Source: Armatimonas sp043757465
GTDB lineage: Bacteria; Armatimonadota; Armatimonadia; Armatimonadales; Armatimonadaceae
Direction of reading: 5' to 3'
Length of the DNA stretch: 64,000 bases
Assembly: GCF_043757465.1 (NCBI RefSeq)
Contig: NZ_JAYVPL010000166.1
Span: 1-64,000 of the forward strand
Shown here: in pieces, positions 1-8,207 of the stretch
Layout of the letters: each line of letters begins with the position of its first letter
Position numbering within the stretch: position 1 is the first letter of the stretch
Notes under the pieces: model-generated
Told to the model about the DNA's origin: nothing
Database searches by the model: none
The model's input: the letters and a program-made list of their open reading frames with translations, nothing else
Translations under genes and position numbers: made by a program

Positions 1-99
1 CTTTGCCTACGGCTCGGACGGAGCCTTTGGGAGTTAATCAAGAGGATTGCCTCATGGATTTCCCAAGAAGCCCCCAGCTTTAGCGGGGGGAGTCGTCAC
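1..99 (+). mobile_element. Right end of an IS200/IS605-type element
   Basis: A C-rich/G-rich hairpin (CCCCC-A-GC, loop, GC-GGGGG) lies at 71-89, directly inside the end of the tnpB-like frame and followed by AGTCGTCAC. This arrangement of tnpB tail, subterminal hairpin and a short tail ending in TCAC is the usual right end of IS200/IS605 elements, which carry no terminal inverted repeats and make no target duplication. The boundary at 99/100 is inferred from where peroxiredoxin-like coding sequence resumes in another frame. The left end lies outside the window. Confidence 0.5.
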
Positions 100-108
100 G
101 CTCCTTGA
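1..108 (+). CDS. tnpB: TnpB (IS200/IS605 family) C-terminal end, partial
   Basis: The first frame is open from the window edge to TGA at 106-108. The last readable residues (RIASWISQEAPSFSGG) look like the tail of TnpB/OrfB proteins of IS200/IS605 elements, which often end in a QEAPSF-type motif just before the right-end hairpin. TnpB is an RNA-guided DNA nuclease of the RuvC type. Only about 35 residues are visible and no catalytic motif is included, so the call rests on this tail plus the hairpin at 70-89 that overlaps it. The domain assignment is from memory of family tails, not from a search. Confidence 0.5.
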   Translation, partial: LCLRLGRSLWELIKRIASWISQEAPSFSGGSRHAP

Positions 109-349
109 TCCCAAGCGCCCTGCCTACACGGCGTTTGGCTTGGGCTCGTCGGTGCTGGCGGCGTGGCATCCGAAGATGTTTCTCTACTACTTCCGTCTGC
201 TGGCAAAGGGCCGCAAGCTCATGCCGGTGCGGGGCAATCCCTACCAGCTCGGCGGTGACTTTCTCATTGACCAGCAGGGTATAGTTCTCTTTGCCCACCC
301 CAGCGACGATCCCGCAGACCGACCTTCGATTTCAGAGATTTTATCCTGA
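101..349 (+). pseudogene. AhpC/TSA (SelL-like) peroxiredoxin-like protein, 5' part lost
   Basis: The frame from 101 to the stop at 347-349 encodes LLDPKRPAYTAFGLG, then QLGGDFLID and FAHPSDDPADRPS, which match the C-terminal half of AhpC/TSA peroxiredoxin-like (SelL-related) thioredoxin-fold proteins. The N-terminal half, with the CxxC/CxxU redox site, is absent. Upstream sequence in this frame is IS-derived and soon hits a stop at 35-37. An open frame exists from TTG at 47, but its first 18 codons read through the IS end, so a functional protein is unlikely. The best reading is a gene broken by insertion of the neighbouring element. Confidence 0.6.
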
Positions 350-467
350 CCTGAATCCTTTCCGAGTCTAGCAGCCTCTGTCTTTGTAGGAGGATTTCAC
401 AAAGATGAGAATAGCGCGAGTAGCAAAATTTCGGAGTAACTGTCAGGTGAGCGAAGGGAGTTTTAGA

Positions 468-1061
468 ATGACTATTCGACGTGAGTTGCGGGTCTTTCCC
501 GCAGGTTTGTTTGCCCTAGCAACGCTTCTCGTTGCCAGCGGAGCTGCTTTGGCCCAGCAAGGCAGTAGAGACTGCCCCATGATGGGAATGGGGGGAGGCG
601 GAATGGGAATGATGGGCCACATGAACAGGAAGCAGATGGGCCGTGGCATGGGCATCAGAGGTGGCGGCATGGCGGACATGGGAACGATCCATTCCCTGTT
701 CGCTCAGTCAGGCACCATCAGCCGGACGGTGAAGATTCTGCCCAATGGGATCGAAGCGGTCACCGAGTCGAGTGACCCCAAGACCGTGGAACTGCTACAA
801 GAGCATGTGGCAGCGATGAAGACCCGGTTGGAGAAAAACCAGCCTATTCGTCAAGGCGATCCGCTCTTTGCCGCACTGTTTCAGAACGCGGACAAGATCA
901 AGATCACGGTAATTCCCACGAAGCGCGGGGTGAAAGTGATCAAGACCTCAGACAATGCGTACACGGTCAAGCTCCTTCAGAGCCATGCACAAGCCGTCAG
1001 TGACTTCGTCAAAAAGGGAATGGCGGGGATGCATACCTACCATCCGTCTCCCCCACGATAA
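468..1061 (+). CDS. Secreted Met/Gly-rich protein, possible metal binding
   Basis: A 197-residue protein with a clear Sec signal peptide (hydrophobic core around residues 12-26, likely cleavage after ALA). It is followed by a stretch dense in Met, Gly and His (residues about 37-70), a composition common in periplasmic copper-binding proteins. The rest consists of two similar-looking halves: TVKILPNGIEAVTESSDP...LLQEHVAAMK and ITVIPTKRGVKVIKTSDN...LLQSHAQAVS, suggesting an internal duplication. ATG 468 is chosen because AGGGAG precedes it and it gives a normal signal peptide. ATG 405 has its own AGGAGG and would add 21 residues. A terminator follows at once. Copper binding is inference. Confidence 0.75.
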   Translation: MTIRRELRVFPAGLFALATLLVASGAALAQQGSRDCPMMGMGGGGMGMMGHMNRKQMGRGMGIRGGGMADMGTIHSLFAQSGTISRTVKILPNGIEAVTESSDPKTVELLQEHVAAMKTRLEKNQPIRQGDPLFAALFQNADKIKITVIPTKRGVKVIKTSDNAYTVKLLQSHAQAVSDFVKKGMAGMHTYHPSPPR

Positions 1062-1068
1062 CGCAATA

Positions 1069-1097
1069 ACGGCAGGGAGAAATCTCTGCCGTTTTTT
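1069..1097 (+). terminator. Rho-independent terminator after the Met-rich gene
   Basis: ACGGCAG...CTGCCGT stem with an inner GAGA/TCTC pairing, followed by TTTTTT. It starts 8 nt after the stop of the upstream gene and ends 20 nt before the sigma factor start. Confidence 0.85.
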
Positions 1098-1104
1098 CGT
1101 AGGG

Positions 1105-1110
1105 TACTAT
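1105..1110 (+). promoter_or_regulatory. -10-like box TACTAT for a leaderless sigma-factor mRNA
   Basis: GGGTACTAT is followed by exactly six bases and then ATG 1117; no Shine-Dalgarno sequence fits between. A start site about 7 nt after the box would fall on the start codon. No good -35 is visible because the terminator occupies that region. Confidence 0.45.
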
Positions 1111-1116
1111 GCAACT

Positions 1117-1632
1117 ATGGAATTCGACCAGCTCATGGCCCGGCACAAAGATGCGGTCTATCGGCAGATGGTACGGATGTGCGGCAACCCGGACGACGCC
1201 GAAGATGTGCTCGTGGAGTCGCTGCTCAGTGCCTACCGCGCTCTGCATCAGCTCCATGATGAGGCCGCCTTCCAGAGCTGGCTGGCCATTATTGCTCGCC
1301 GAACCTGTGGCCGTCTGAAGCGCCGTGAGGCACTGGCTCCGGTGCTCCACCTCGCGGAGCTGAGTGAGCGGGGACTGGAACTAGAGTCAGGGATTCCCTC
1401 ACCGGAGACGCAGGTCATAGAGGCGGAGACCAAAGCTTGCCTTCTGCGCGTGATGCAGGCGCTCCCTCCCGTCTACCGCGAGGTGTACGAGCTGCGCGAC
1501 CTAGAAGACCTCCCCGCGAGCGTGGTGGCAGAGCGCCTCGGAATCACCGTTGCCGCCGTCAAATCCCGCCTCCACCGTGCCCGCGCACTCGTCCGCAACG
1601 GTATAGACTCTGGCCTCGGTCTCTCCGATTAG
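1117..1632 (+). CDS. ECF-type RNA polymerase sigma factor
   Basis: A 171-residue sigma-70 family protein with only regions 2 and 4. Region 2 covers roughly residues 5-70 (MARHKDAVYRQMVRMCGN, AEDVLVESLLSAYRAL, FQSWLAIIARRTC). Region 4 covers about 110-160 (LPPVYREVYELRDLEDL, then the helix-turn-helix with VAERLGITVAAVKSRLHRAR). It directs RNA polymerase to a specific promoter set. No anti-sigma factor gene is adjacent. ATG 1117 is preferred over upstream in-frame starts because these would lie inside the previous gene and terminator. Its stop overlaps the stop of the convergent hydrolase by a few bases. Confidence 0.85.
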   Translation: MEFDQLMARHKDAVYRQMVRMCGNPDDAEDVLVESLLSAYRALHQLHDEAAFQSWLAIIARRTCGRLKRREALAPVLHLAELSERGLELESGIPSPETQVIEAETKACLLRVMQALPPVYREVYELRDLEDLPASVVAERLGITVAAVKSRLHRARALVRNGIDSGLGLSD

Positions 1633-2576
1633 AGCTTGCTACGGCTGGGCATCGGGGGCTTGCTGAGCCCCTTCTCAAGGAACGTAATGGTACGGCTGGC
1701 CATATCAAAAAGATTAGGGATATGCCCTCCCGGCAAGATAACTCGTTGCTTGGGCTCTTTCGCGGCGGCAAAAAGTGCGTCACTGCACGCCCGAGGCACG
1801 ACATCGTCGGTGGCTCCTGTGAGAAAGAGCAAGGGGCGCGGGGCAGCGCGGCTGATTGCGGGCACCGGGTCCACGTCGGCGAGAGCAGTCCGAATTTTTG
1901 CCGCATCGGTCTCGCCACTGTCGCGGAAGCGCTTCGCAAAGGGATGGGCACTGGTCGTAATGAGGGTTCCCCAGTCGCCACCCGCCACCCAGAGAGCAGC
2001 TGCGGCCACCCGTGGCTCATCGGCCAAGAAGCGTGCGCCCAGCACGCCGCCCAGCGAGACACCCACAAAGCCAATACGCCTCACATCCACATCAGGGCGC
2101 GTGGCGAGATAATCCACCGTGCGCCGCAGGTCCTGCACGGTCTGCGCCGCCACGGTGCGCATCCCCGCCAGATCCTGCTCCGCAATGGGCTTGCCATTCA
2201 CCCGGGGCCGGTCCCCATGCCCGGCCACATCAATAGCCACCGTGAGGTAGCCCTTGCCATTCAGCAACATCGCCAGTGCCTGGAGCTGGTTCTTATCACC
2301 GCCCAGGCCGTGGAGCAGAATGACCGCAGGGCGCTTGCCGTTTGCCGCAGCAACGGGAACGGAGACCAGCGCGGGGACACTCGCCTCCCCCCCACCTGAG
2401 AACGTCAAATTATAGAGTGAGAGTGGCTTTCCCTCAGCATCCTTGCGCTGGGTAAGCCTCGTCTGCAGAGGCGCAACGGGATCGTAGGAGACTCCCGCCA
2501 GCGTTGTTACCTGAGCAAGCAGGGGGAGACTAAGGCAACTCACTGCCATAAACGCGACAAAGCGGCTATACTGCAT
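1629..2576 (-). CDS. Secreted alpha/beta hydrolase (dienelactone hydrolase-like)
   Basis: A 315-residue exported hydrolase. The signal peptide spans residues 1 to about 22 (FVAFMAVSCLSLPLLAQ). The oxyanion motif HGLGGD, the nucleophile elbow GVSLGG, the acid region TGATDDVVP and the catalytic histidine in PGGHIPN are present in the order expected for an alpha/beta hydrolase. The best family guess is dienelactone hydrolase/acetyl esterase; the substrate is unknown. ATG 2576 is chosen over TTG 2594, as it gives a normal signal peptide and has a -10-like box six bases upstream. It converges on the sigma factor gene. Confidence 0.8.
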   Translation of the reverse strand: MQYSRFVAFMAVSCLSLPLLAQVTTLAGVSYDPVAPLQTRLTQRKDAEGKPLSLYNLTFSGGGEASVPALVSVPVAAANGKRPAVILLHGLGGDKNQLQALAMLLNGKGYLTVAIDVAGHGDRPRVNGKPIAEQDLAGMRTVAAQTVQDLRRTVDYLATRPDVDVRRIGFVGVSLGGVLGARFLADEPRVAAAALWVAGGDWGTLITTSAHPFAKRFRDSGETDAAKIRTALADVDPVPAISRAAPRPLLFLTGATDDVVPRACSDALFAAAKEPKQRVILPGGHIPNLFDMASRTITFLEKGLSKPPMPSRSKL

Positions 2577-2582
2577 ACCGAA

Positions 2583-2588
2583 AGTATA
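2583..2588 (-). promoter_or_regulatory. -10-like box TATACT, leaderless hydrolase mRNA
   Basis: On the minus strand TATACT is followed by TTCGGT and then ATG 2576, a six-base gap too short for a leader with a ribosome binding site. Confidence 0.45.
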
Positions 2589-2632
2589 TCCCAAATACCC
2601 GCATGAGAGATACCCCGCCAGGTTTTTGATAG

Positions 2633-3778
2633 ATGCAAGCTCCTCTGCCCCCTACCCTTCCCCTGCTAGGCATCGCAGGAATCGCTCTTTTAGCCGGTTG
2701 CTCACCACCCAGGAGCGCCCCTCCTCCCCTGCCCCTGCCCCCCTTACCCGAAACAGGGGCGGCACAGCTTGCGCTCCTGCTTGAGGAAGCACAGCGTCGC
2801 GTGGAGAAAGATGGCAGACCCGCGCCATATTTCTGGCGGCGTCTCGCCTGGATTCAGCACCACCAAGGGAACCATGACCTTGCTCTGAAAACACTCGACA
2901 AAGCCATGATAAGCCTGCAAAATAGTGATTTCCCCACGAACCAGGAGAGCCTTGAGCGTACTGCCGTAGCGGAGCAGTACCTGGCAATGAACGCCCCCCA
3001 GAAGGCACGCGAGGCTCTGGGGGAATTTCGCTACCAGGGTAGCTCGCCGCAAGCACAGCAGCTTCTCGCACGAATCACCCTGACCCCGCTTGAAATCCAG
3101 CGCCTCGAGAGTCCCGATATCTTTTTGGCACCTCGCCTGGTGGTGAGTCTCTGGGACAAAGGGCCGCGCCGCGCACTTCAAAAAGCCCTTGAATCTCGCC
3201 TGGAATTTGCTCTCATGCGTGGCCCGGAGGGAGGGCGATCGGAAAGCTACCATGGAGCGATTGTCCTTCAGTTCCACTTCGGAGATCCTCTGATTTCGAT
3301 ACGGGCAACCGATCAGGAAAGCCCCACAGACAAGGTACGCACACTCGCCTGCCTCTACTGGGGGGGGACAACCGTTCCCAGCACCATTCTTATTTCTGGG
3401 GAGTCCTTCACTGCATCTCGCAAGGCGCTTCCTCCTGCGGTCAGCCAGGAGCTCCGCGAACGCTTTCTTGCCGCCCTCAGAGCACTCTCTCCCCTTAAAA
3501 GCTTTGATGTGGAGCTGACAGCGATCCTGATACTCGCCTGTCAAAGCGGAGATCGTGAGCTTGTTCAGGAGGCCGCACGCCCCCTCGCCGATGCGCTCTA
3601 TCAAAGCCAGGTTCAGAAAGCAATCCTCAGCCAGCAACCGATTCCACTGCCCGCTCTCAGCAACGCGCCCCGCACCAGTGTCTACATCAGTATTCCGATC
3701 AGACCAAGCGCAGTGCGCGGCGGACATGCTGGAGGGTCTCCTCGGCAACCTCGGTCGCTTTTTCCGCCCCGCGTTTGA
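2633..3778 (+). CDS. Putative lipoprotein with TPR-like region
   Basis: A 381-residue protein not recognised as a family. The N-terminus has a hydrophobic stretch ending in a lipobox (LLAGC, Cys23) and then a Pro-rich linker, so it is probably lipid-anchored, although positively charged residues before the hydrophobic core are missing. Residues about 60-150 look like helical TPR-type repeats (YFWRRLAWIQHHQGNHDLAL, AEQYLAMNAPQKAREAL). The remainder has no motif I know. The last 80 bases overlap the 3' end of convergent trpS, so the final 26 residues may be a read-through addition. Confidence 0.6.
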   Translation: MQAPLPPTLPLLGIAGIALLAGCSPPRSAPPPLPLPPLPETGAAQLALLLEEAQRRVEKDGRPAPYFWRRLAWIQHHQGNHDLALKTLDKAMISLQNSDFPTNQESLERTAVAEQYLAMNAPQKAREALGEFRYQGSSPQAQQLLARITLTPLEIQRLESPDIFLAPRLVVSLWDKGPRRALQKALESRLEFALMRGPEGGRSESYHGAIVLQFHFGDPLISIRATDQESPTDKVRTLACLYWGGTTVPSTILISGESFTASRKALPPAVSQELRERFLAALRALSPLKSFDVELTAILILACQSGDRELVQEAARPLADALYQSQVQKAILSQQPIPLPALSNAPRTSVYISIPIRPSAVRGGHAGGSPRQPRSLFPPRV

Positions 3779-4721
3779 GCAAGCGATCCAGCTCCGCCGG
3801 GTCGTTTCCGTAGAGGGCGCGACGCTGACGGATGGGGTCCAGCATGGCGTTGAGAATCTCGGCGGTCTCGCGCTTGCTCTGTACACAGCCCCGTGCTCCT
3901 GAGCGGCACTCGTCCCACTGCGGCTGGAAGCCCGCCGGATCGTAGAGTTTGCGGAGCTGACAAACGGCGCAGCCCTCGGGAATGCCGGGATCATCTTTGC
4001 GAATCTTGGTGGGAGTCGTGAAGGCTGTCTTGAGCCGCGTCACTACTTCCTCTGGCGTATGGGTGAGATAGATGCAGTTGTTATAGCTCTTGCTCATCTT
4101 ACGAAGCTGCCCACTCTCATCGGCATCTAGCCCGGGCAGGACACCGGTCGCCTCGGAGATGAGCGCATCAGGAATTGGGAAGATCTCCTCACCCACGAGA
4201 TGGTTGAAGCGCCGGGCGATCTCACGGCTGATCTCCAGGTGCGGTGCCTGATCTTTTCCCACCGGCACAACATGCGCACGGTAGACAATAATATCGGCAG
4301 TCTGGAGCACGGGGTAGCCTAAAAGCCCGAAACTCGGCCCCGAGTCGCCGCCACCCTCGCTCACAAACTCACGCTTCTCTTTGTAGGTGGGAACGCGCTC
4401 TAGCCAGGAGACAGGTGTCACCATGCCGAGGAGCACGGCAAGCTCGGCGTGCTGGGGAACCTGGCTCTGGCGAAAAATCGCGCACTTCTCAGGATCCAGC
4501 CCGGCGGAGAGGTAGTCGAGTACCACCTCACGGCTTGCGGCGGCAATATCGGTGGGAGCGGCGGTGAGCGTGGTGAAGGCGTGCCAGTCGGCGACGAAGC
4601 AAAACATCTCGTAGTCGTCCTGGAGCCTTGTCCAGGGCTTGAGTGCGCCTTCGTAGTTACCCAGATGCAGCCGCCCACCACCGGTCGGCTGCATCCCAGA
4701 GAGCAGTCGTTTTTTTTGCAT
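3699..4721 (-). CDS. trpS: Tryptophanyl-tRNA synthetase
   Basis: A 340-residue class I aminoacyl-tRNA synthetase that charges tRNA-Trp. The HIGH-type motif is HLGN at residues 19-22 after the typical QPTGG entry. The KMSKS motif is intact near residue 205 (LRKMSKSYNN). Residues such as DWHAFTT and the C-terminal helical region (LRKLYDPAGF...) match bacterial TrpRS. Length is normal. It is the last gene of a minus-strand run lysA, M50 protease, trpS, only 11 bases after the protease gene, so probably co-transcribed. Confidence 0.95.
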   Translation of the reverse strand: MQKKRLLSGMQPTGGGRLHLGNYEGALKPWTRLQDDYEMFCFVADWHAFTTLTAAPTDIAAASREVVLDYLSAGLDPEKCAIFRQSQVPQHAELAVLLGMVTPVSWLERVPTYKEKREFVSEGGGDSGPSFGLLGYPVLQTADIIVYRAHVVPVGKDQAPHLEISREIARRFNHLVGEEIFPIPDALISEATGVLPGLDADESGQLRKMSKSYNNCIYLTHTPEEVVTRLKTAFTTPTKIRKDDPGIPEGCAVCQLRKLYDPAGFQPQWDECRSGARGCVQSKRETAEILNAMLDPIRQRRALYGNDPAELDRLLKRGAEKATEVAEETLQHVRRALRLV

Positions 4722-4732
4722 TTTGGGGAGAT

Positions 4733-5437
4733 CTAGCCGACGGGCAACATGGGCAGCAGCAGACGGATGAAGAACTTAACAATCGGCAGGAGAAAGGCTC
4801 CGATCACCTCGAAATACGAGAGTGCCAACAGAAGAAAAAAGCCAAATTTCTGCATGAAAGCCACATAGATTCGGCCCAAACCTTCGGGCAGGAGCGCGGC
4901 GACCACATGGGAGGCATCCATCGGGTGCACGGGAATCAGGTTCTCGGCAAAGACCAGAATATTGATCATCGTGGCGATAATCATGCCGATAAAGACATAC
5001 TCAAACCAGTGTGGCAGGCTCCCCAGGCTCCCACCAAATGCCAGGCGGACAATAAACGAGAGGAGAAAGGCTAATAACAGGTTCATCAGCGGCCCCGCAA
5101 TCGCCACCAGCGCCATTCCTGTCCGTCGGCCCACTGCCGTGAACTTATCGGGATCGGTCTTGACCGGCTTGCCCCAACCGAGTGGCATCTTCAAAAATGT
5201 CGTTACCACCATCAGGGTAAAGCCCAGGGGATCGAAGTGCGCGATAGGGTTGAGAGTAAGCCGCCTTTGCTCACGTGGCCCCGGGTCGCCCAGCTTATCC
5301 GCCATCCAGGCGTGACCAAACTCATGCACAACGGTTGAGGAGATGATCCCGATAAGCATCATCAGCCAGAACCACCAGGGCAGGGCTTGCTCGGACAGCC
5401 CAACGGAGTGCAGTGTGTGAAGCAGAAAATCTTTCAT
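4733..5437 (-). CDS. Site-2 protease family (M50) membrane metalloprotease
   Basis: A 234-residue polytopic membrane protein of the small M50/rhomboid-like zinc protease group. The zinc motif HEFGH is at residues 38-42 within the first hydrophobic region. The second conserved site appears as NLIPVHPMDAS near residue 166, supplying the third metal ligand Asp. Several further hydrophobic segments follow. Such proteins cleave substrates inside the membrane; the target is unknown. ATG 5437 lies 3 bases after the lysA stop and has GGAGAG upstream, so translation is likely coupled to lysA. Confidence 0.85.
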   Translation of the reverse strand: MKDFLLHTLHSVGLSEQALPWWFWLMMLIGIISSTVVHEFGHAWMADKLGDPGPREQRRLTLNPIAHFDPLGFTLMVVTTFLKMPLGWGKPVKTDPDKFTAVGRRTGMALVAIAGPLMNLLLAFLLSFIVRLAFGGSLGSLPHWFEYVFIGMIIATMINILVFAENLIPVHPMDASHVVAALLPEGLGRIYVAFMQKFGFFLLLALSYFEVIGAFLLPIVKFFIRLLLPMLPVG

Positions 5438-5440
5438 TTT

Positions 5441-6766
5441 TTAACTCTCCAAAAAGCGCTGCGGGAGCCGCTCCTGTCGCAGCAAATCGTCGTAGCTCTC
5501 CCGCTCCCAGACAATATCGGCCTGTCCGTTTTGAACAAAGACCACCGCAGGTCGGCGGAAACGGTTGTAGTTACTTGCCATACCATGATTGTAGGCTCCC
5601 GTGGTCTGCACCGCGAGGATGTCGCCGGAGTGAATCTCGCCCAGTGCAAGATCGGGGAAGAGCGTGTCGGTCTCGCAGTGCTTGCCAGAGACTGTCACGA
5701 CCTTGTCTTTTGCTTGCGCCGCGCGCCCAGCCACCAGCACGGAGTACCGGGCATCGTACATCACCGGGCGCGGGTTGTCCGAGAGGCCACCATCCACGGA
5801 AACAAAGGTCTTGGTGCGCTCCGCCAGCTCGATCTGCTTGATCGGGCCGACGGTGTAGAGAGTGGTTCCAGCTTCGGCGACCAGCGCACGGCCCGGCTCC
5901 AGCATCAGGCGCGGGGTAGGCAGGTCGTATTTTTTCAGTGCTCCCACCACGGCGGCCACCACGGAGTCCGCGAACTCCTCGTAGCTGGGCGGGTTGTGAC
6001 TGGGCAGGTAGCGCACGCCCAGACCACCTCCGATATCCAGCTCGGCGCAGACAAAGCCCGTCGCGGCGCGAATCTCGGCCAGAAAGCTCACCATGATCTC
6101 CGCCGCGTCTTCGTGGGTATGGCTGTCGAGGAGCTGTGAGCCGATATGGCAGTGGATTCCCCGGAAGTCAATGCCCGGCAGCGAGAGCGCGTCTTTGACC
6201 GTGGCAAGCGCCAGACCGGAGGCGACACTGATACCGAACTTGCTGTCTTCCTGGCCGGTGGAGATCTTAGCGTGGGTATGGGGATCAATTCCGGGGGTCA
6301 CTCGCAGCAGAATTGCCTGGGTCTTGCCCTGCGCCGCCGCCAGCTCCGAGAGGCGCCGCAGCTCATAAGGATTGTCTACTACAAAGTGCCCCACTCCGGC
6401 TTCCACACCGAGCCGAAGCTCCTCGTCGCTCTTGAAGTTGCCGTGGTAGAGAAGCCGCTCCGCCGGAAAGCCCGCCTTGAGCGCGGTGTAGAGCTCGCCG
6501 CCCGATGCCACATCGAGTGCGAGTCCTTCTTGTTCGACAAGGCGCACCATCGCCATGGTCAGGAACGCCTTCCCCGCAAACGAGACCTCCACCTCGCCCG
6601 GATAGCGCTCGGTAAAAACCTGTGTGAAGCGGCGACAGTTCTGGCGGATCAGCGCCTCGTCCATCACGTAGAGTGGCGTGCCAAACTCCTCGGCCAGCGC
6701 GAGCGTGTCGCAGCTCCCGATCTCCAAGTGCCCCTGTGCGTTTACTCGCTGCGTCCCCAGCAACAT
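5441..6766 (-). CDS. lysA: Diaminopimelate decarboxylase
   Basis: A 441-residue fold-III PLP enzyme that converts meso-diaminopimelate to lysine, the last step of lysine synthesis. The PLP lysine is K66 in VSFAGKAFL, followed by HCHIGSQ, the glycine loop DIGGGLGVRY, EPGRALVAEAG and the C-terminal CETD and AYNHGMASNYN motifs of the active site. Length is normal. GAGGGA about nine bases before ATG supports the start. It heads the lysA, M50, trpS run, while asd and dapA of the same pathway sit about 19 kb away. Confidence 0.95.
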   Translation of the reverse strand: MLLGTQRVNAQGHLEIGSCDTLALAEEFGTPLYVMDEALIRQNCRRFTQVFTERYPGEVEVSFAGKAFLTMAMVRLVEQEGLALDVASGGELYTALKAGFPAERLLYHGNFKSDEELRLGVEAGVGHFVVDNPYELRRLSELAAAQGKTQAILLRVTPGIDPHTHAKISTGQEDSKFGISVASGLALATVKDALSLPGIDFRGIHCHIGSQLLDSHTHEDAAEIMVSFLAEIRAATGFVCAELDIGGGLGVRYLPSHNPPSYEEFADSVVAAVVGALKKYDLPTPRLMLEPGRALVAEAGTTLYTVGPIKQIELAERTKTFVSVDGGLSDNPRPVMYDARYSVLVAGRAAQAKDKVVTVSGKHCETDTLFPDLALGEIHSGDILAVQTTGAYNHGMASNYNRFRRPAVVFVQNGQADIVWERESYDDLLRQERLPQRFLES

Positions 6767-6796
6767 ACCGATTAGTTCCCTCGATCCCTAAGATGT

Positions 6797-6834
6797 GAAA
6801 AAACGCGCGGCGGTTGCAAAATCAACCGTCGCGC
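6797..6834 (-). terminator. Rho-independent terminator after the DUF1552 gene
   Basis: On the minus strand a 12-bp stem (GCGCGACGGTTG with CAACCGCCGCGC, one G-T pair) and a six-base loop are followed by GTTTTTT. It lies between the DUF1552 stop and the lysA start and would end the DUF1592-DUF1552 transcript. Confidence 0.85.
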
Positions 6835-6875
6835 ATCGTCGAATTATTCTATCACGACCCTGTCCGGCCAGAGAA

Positions 6876-8207
6876 TCACGCCACTTCCAGACCACGCAGC
6901 GTCCCCGTACTCGTGGCAAAGTGATCCGCTTCCAGCCCGAAACGCTGCAAAACATTGACAAAAAGATTCGGGAGCGGGTAGTTGCGCTCCCGGTCGAAGC
7001 CGAGGTGCTGGCCGTGCTTAAAGCCTCCCCCGGCAAAGAGTACAGGCAGATTCGTCGTGACATGCGTGTTAGCGTTGCCCAGGTTGCTGCCATAGAGAAT
7101 CATCGTCCGATCCAGCAGGCTCTCGCCGTCTTCCTTGCGCGCTTTCAGGTCGCCAAAGAGCTGATGGAGCAGCTTCATGTGCTCACGATCAATCCGCTCA
7201 AGCTGCGCGAGCTTGGCCGGGGTCTTGCCGTGGTGCGAGAGGTTATGGTACCCATCACTGACAGCCTGCCCCGCCACTTGAATCGCGGGAGAGTTAACAC
7301 TATCGAGCAGGAGCGTGATCGCGCGGGTGGAGTCGGTCTCGAAAGCGAGGCGTGCCATGTCGTACAGGAGGCGCACTTTATCCATGTACTCACGAGGATC
7401 GGCGGGGTCGAGCGGCGGCTTCTCTTTCACCGCGGGCTTGGGCTTTGTCTCCCACTCGGCGGCCATGGCGAGGCGTTTCTCTAAGTCGCGCACGCCCGTG
7501 AGGTACTGATCGAGCCGCTCTTTGTCGCGGGTACCGATGCCCTTCTGGAGGCCACGAGTCTGCTCGGCAATGCTATCCATGATGCTCCGCCCGAGAGCGA
7601 GCCGCCGCATCTGCTCCTTGATCTCCTCATCCGAGCCGCGCAGAAAGAGCTTCTTGAAGACCTGGGAGGGTTTCTCCTCGCAGGGAATCAGCACGCCCCC
7701 ACCGGTCCAGGAGAGGCTACGTGCGCCTTGTTGCACATTGACCCCCAGAGTCAGCGAGGGAAACCGTGTTAAGTGCCCCAAGCGCTCGGCGATAAACTGA
7801 TCCAGGGAGATTGTGTTGCGAAAACCGCCACTGCCCGGGTGCGGTGCCGCCGTCAGAAAGCAGTTGTCCGCCGGATGGCCCCCGTCCACATCCGGGTGCC
7901 AGACACCGCTCAGAACCGTGAACTCGTCGCGATAGTCTTTGAGATGCTCCAGATAGGGCGAGAGCGCGTAGCCACGCCCGGTCTGGGTGGCATCCGGGAA
8001 GAACTTCTCCGGGAGCAGCCCTAAATTATTGCAGATGCCCAGAAAACGACGGGGTGGCGCGGGCGCGGCGGCGCGGGCAAACGCGGGCTGCATCGCCTCC
8101 AGAAGCGGCAGACCAAGAAGAATGCCCGTTCCTCGCAGCAGATGGCGGCGTGAGAGAGGGCGCAGAGTGGAGATATAGACATTTTTCATGGGCATATTTG
8201 TCGGCAT
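6876..8207 (-). CDS. DUF1552 domain protein, Tat-exported
   Basis: A 443-residue protein of the DUF1552 family. The N-terminus has a twin-arginine signal (SRRHLLRGTGILLGLPLLEA), so it is probably exported folded. The rest shows the family's pattern: LGICNNLGLLPEKFFP, LSGVWHPDVDGGHPADNCFLT, SLDQFIAERLG, and near the end YGSNLGNANTHVTTNLPVLFAGGGF. The family belongs to the alkaline-phosphatase-like fold and is abundant in Planctomycetes; its reaction is unknown. The start codon directly follows the stop of the DUF1592 gene, so the two are translationally coupled and probably work together. Confidence 0.85.
   Translation of the reverse strand: MPTNMPMKNVYISTLRPLSRRHLLRGTGILLGLPLLEAMQPAFARAAAPAPPRRFLGICNNLGLLPEKFFPDATQTGRGYALSPYLEHLKDYRDEFTVLSGVWHPDVDGGHPADNCFLTAAPHPGSGGFRNTISLDQFIAERLGHLTRFPSLTLGVNVQQGARSLSWTGGGVLIPCEEKPSQVFKKLFLRGSDEEIKEQMRRLALGRSIMDSIAEQTRGLQKGIGTRDKERLDQYLTGVRDLEKRLAMAAEWETKPKPAVKEKPPLDPADPREYMDKVRLLYDMARLAFETDSTRAITLLLDSVNSPAIQVAGQAVSDGYHNLSHHGKTPAKLAQLERIDREHMKLLHQLFGDLKARKEDGESLLDRTMILYGSNLGNANTHVTTNLPVLFAGGGFKHGQHLGFDRERNYPLPNLFVNVLQRFGLEADHFATSTGTLRGLEVA

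Noticed and set aside
405..467. Start of the Met-rich protein at ATG 405
   Set aside because: It has a good AGGAGG, but it would place 21 polar residues before a normal signal peptide. ATG 468 with AGGGAG is the simpler choice; the alternative is noted in the feature.
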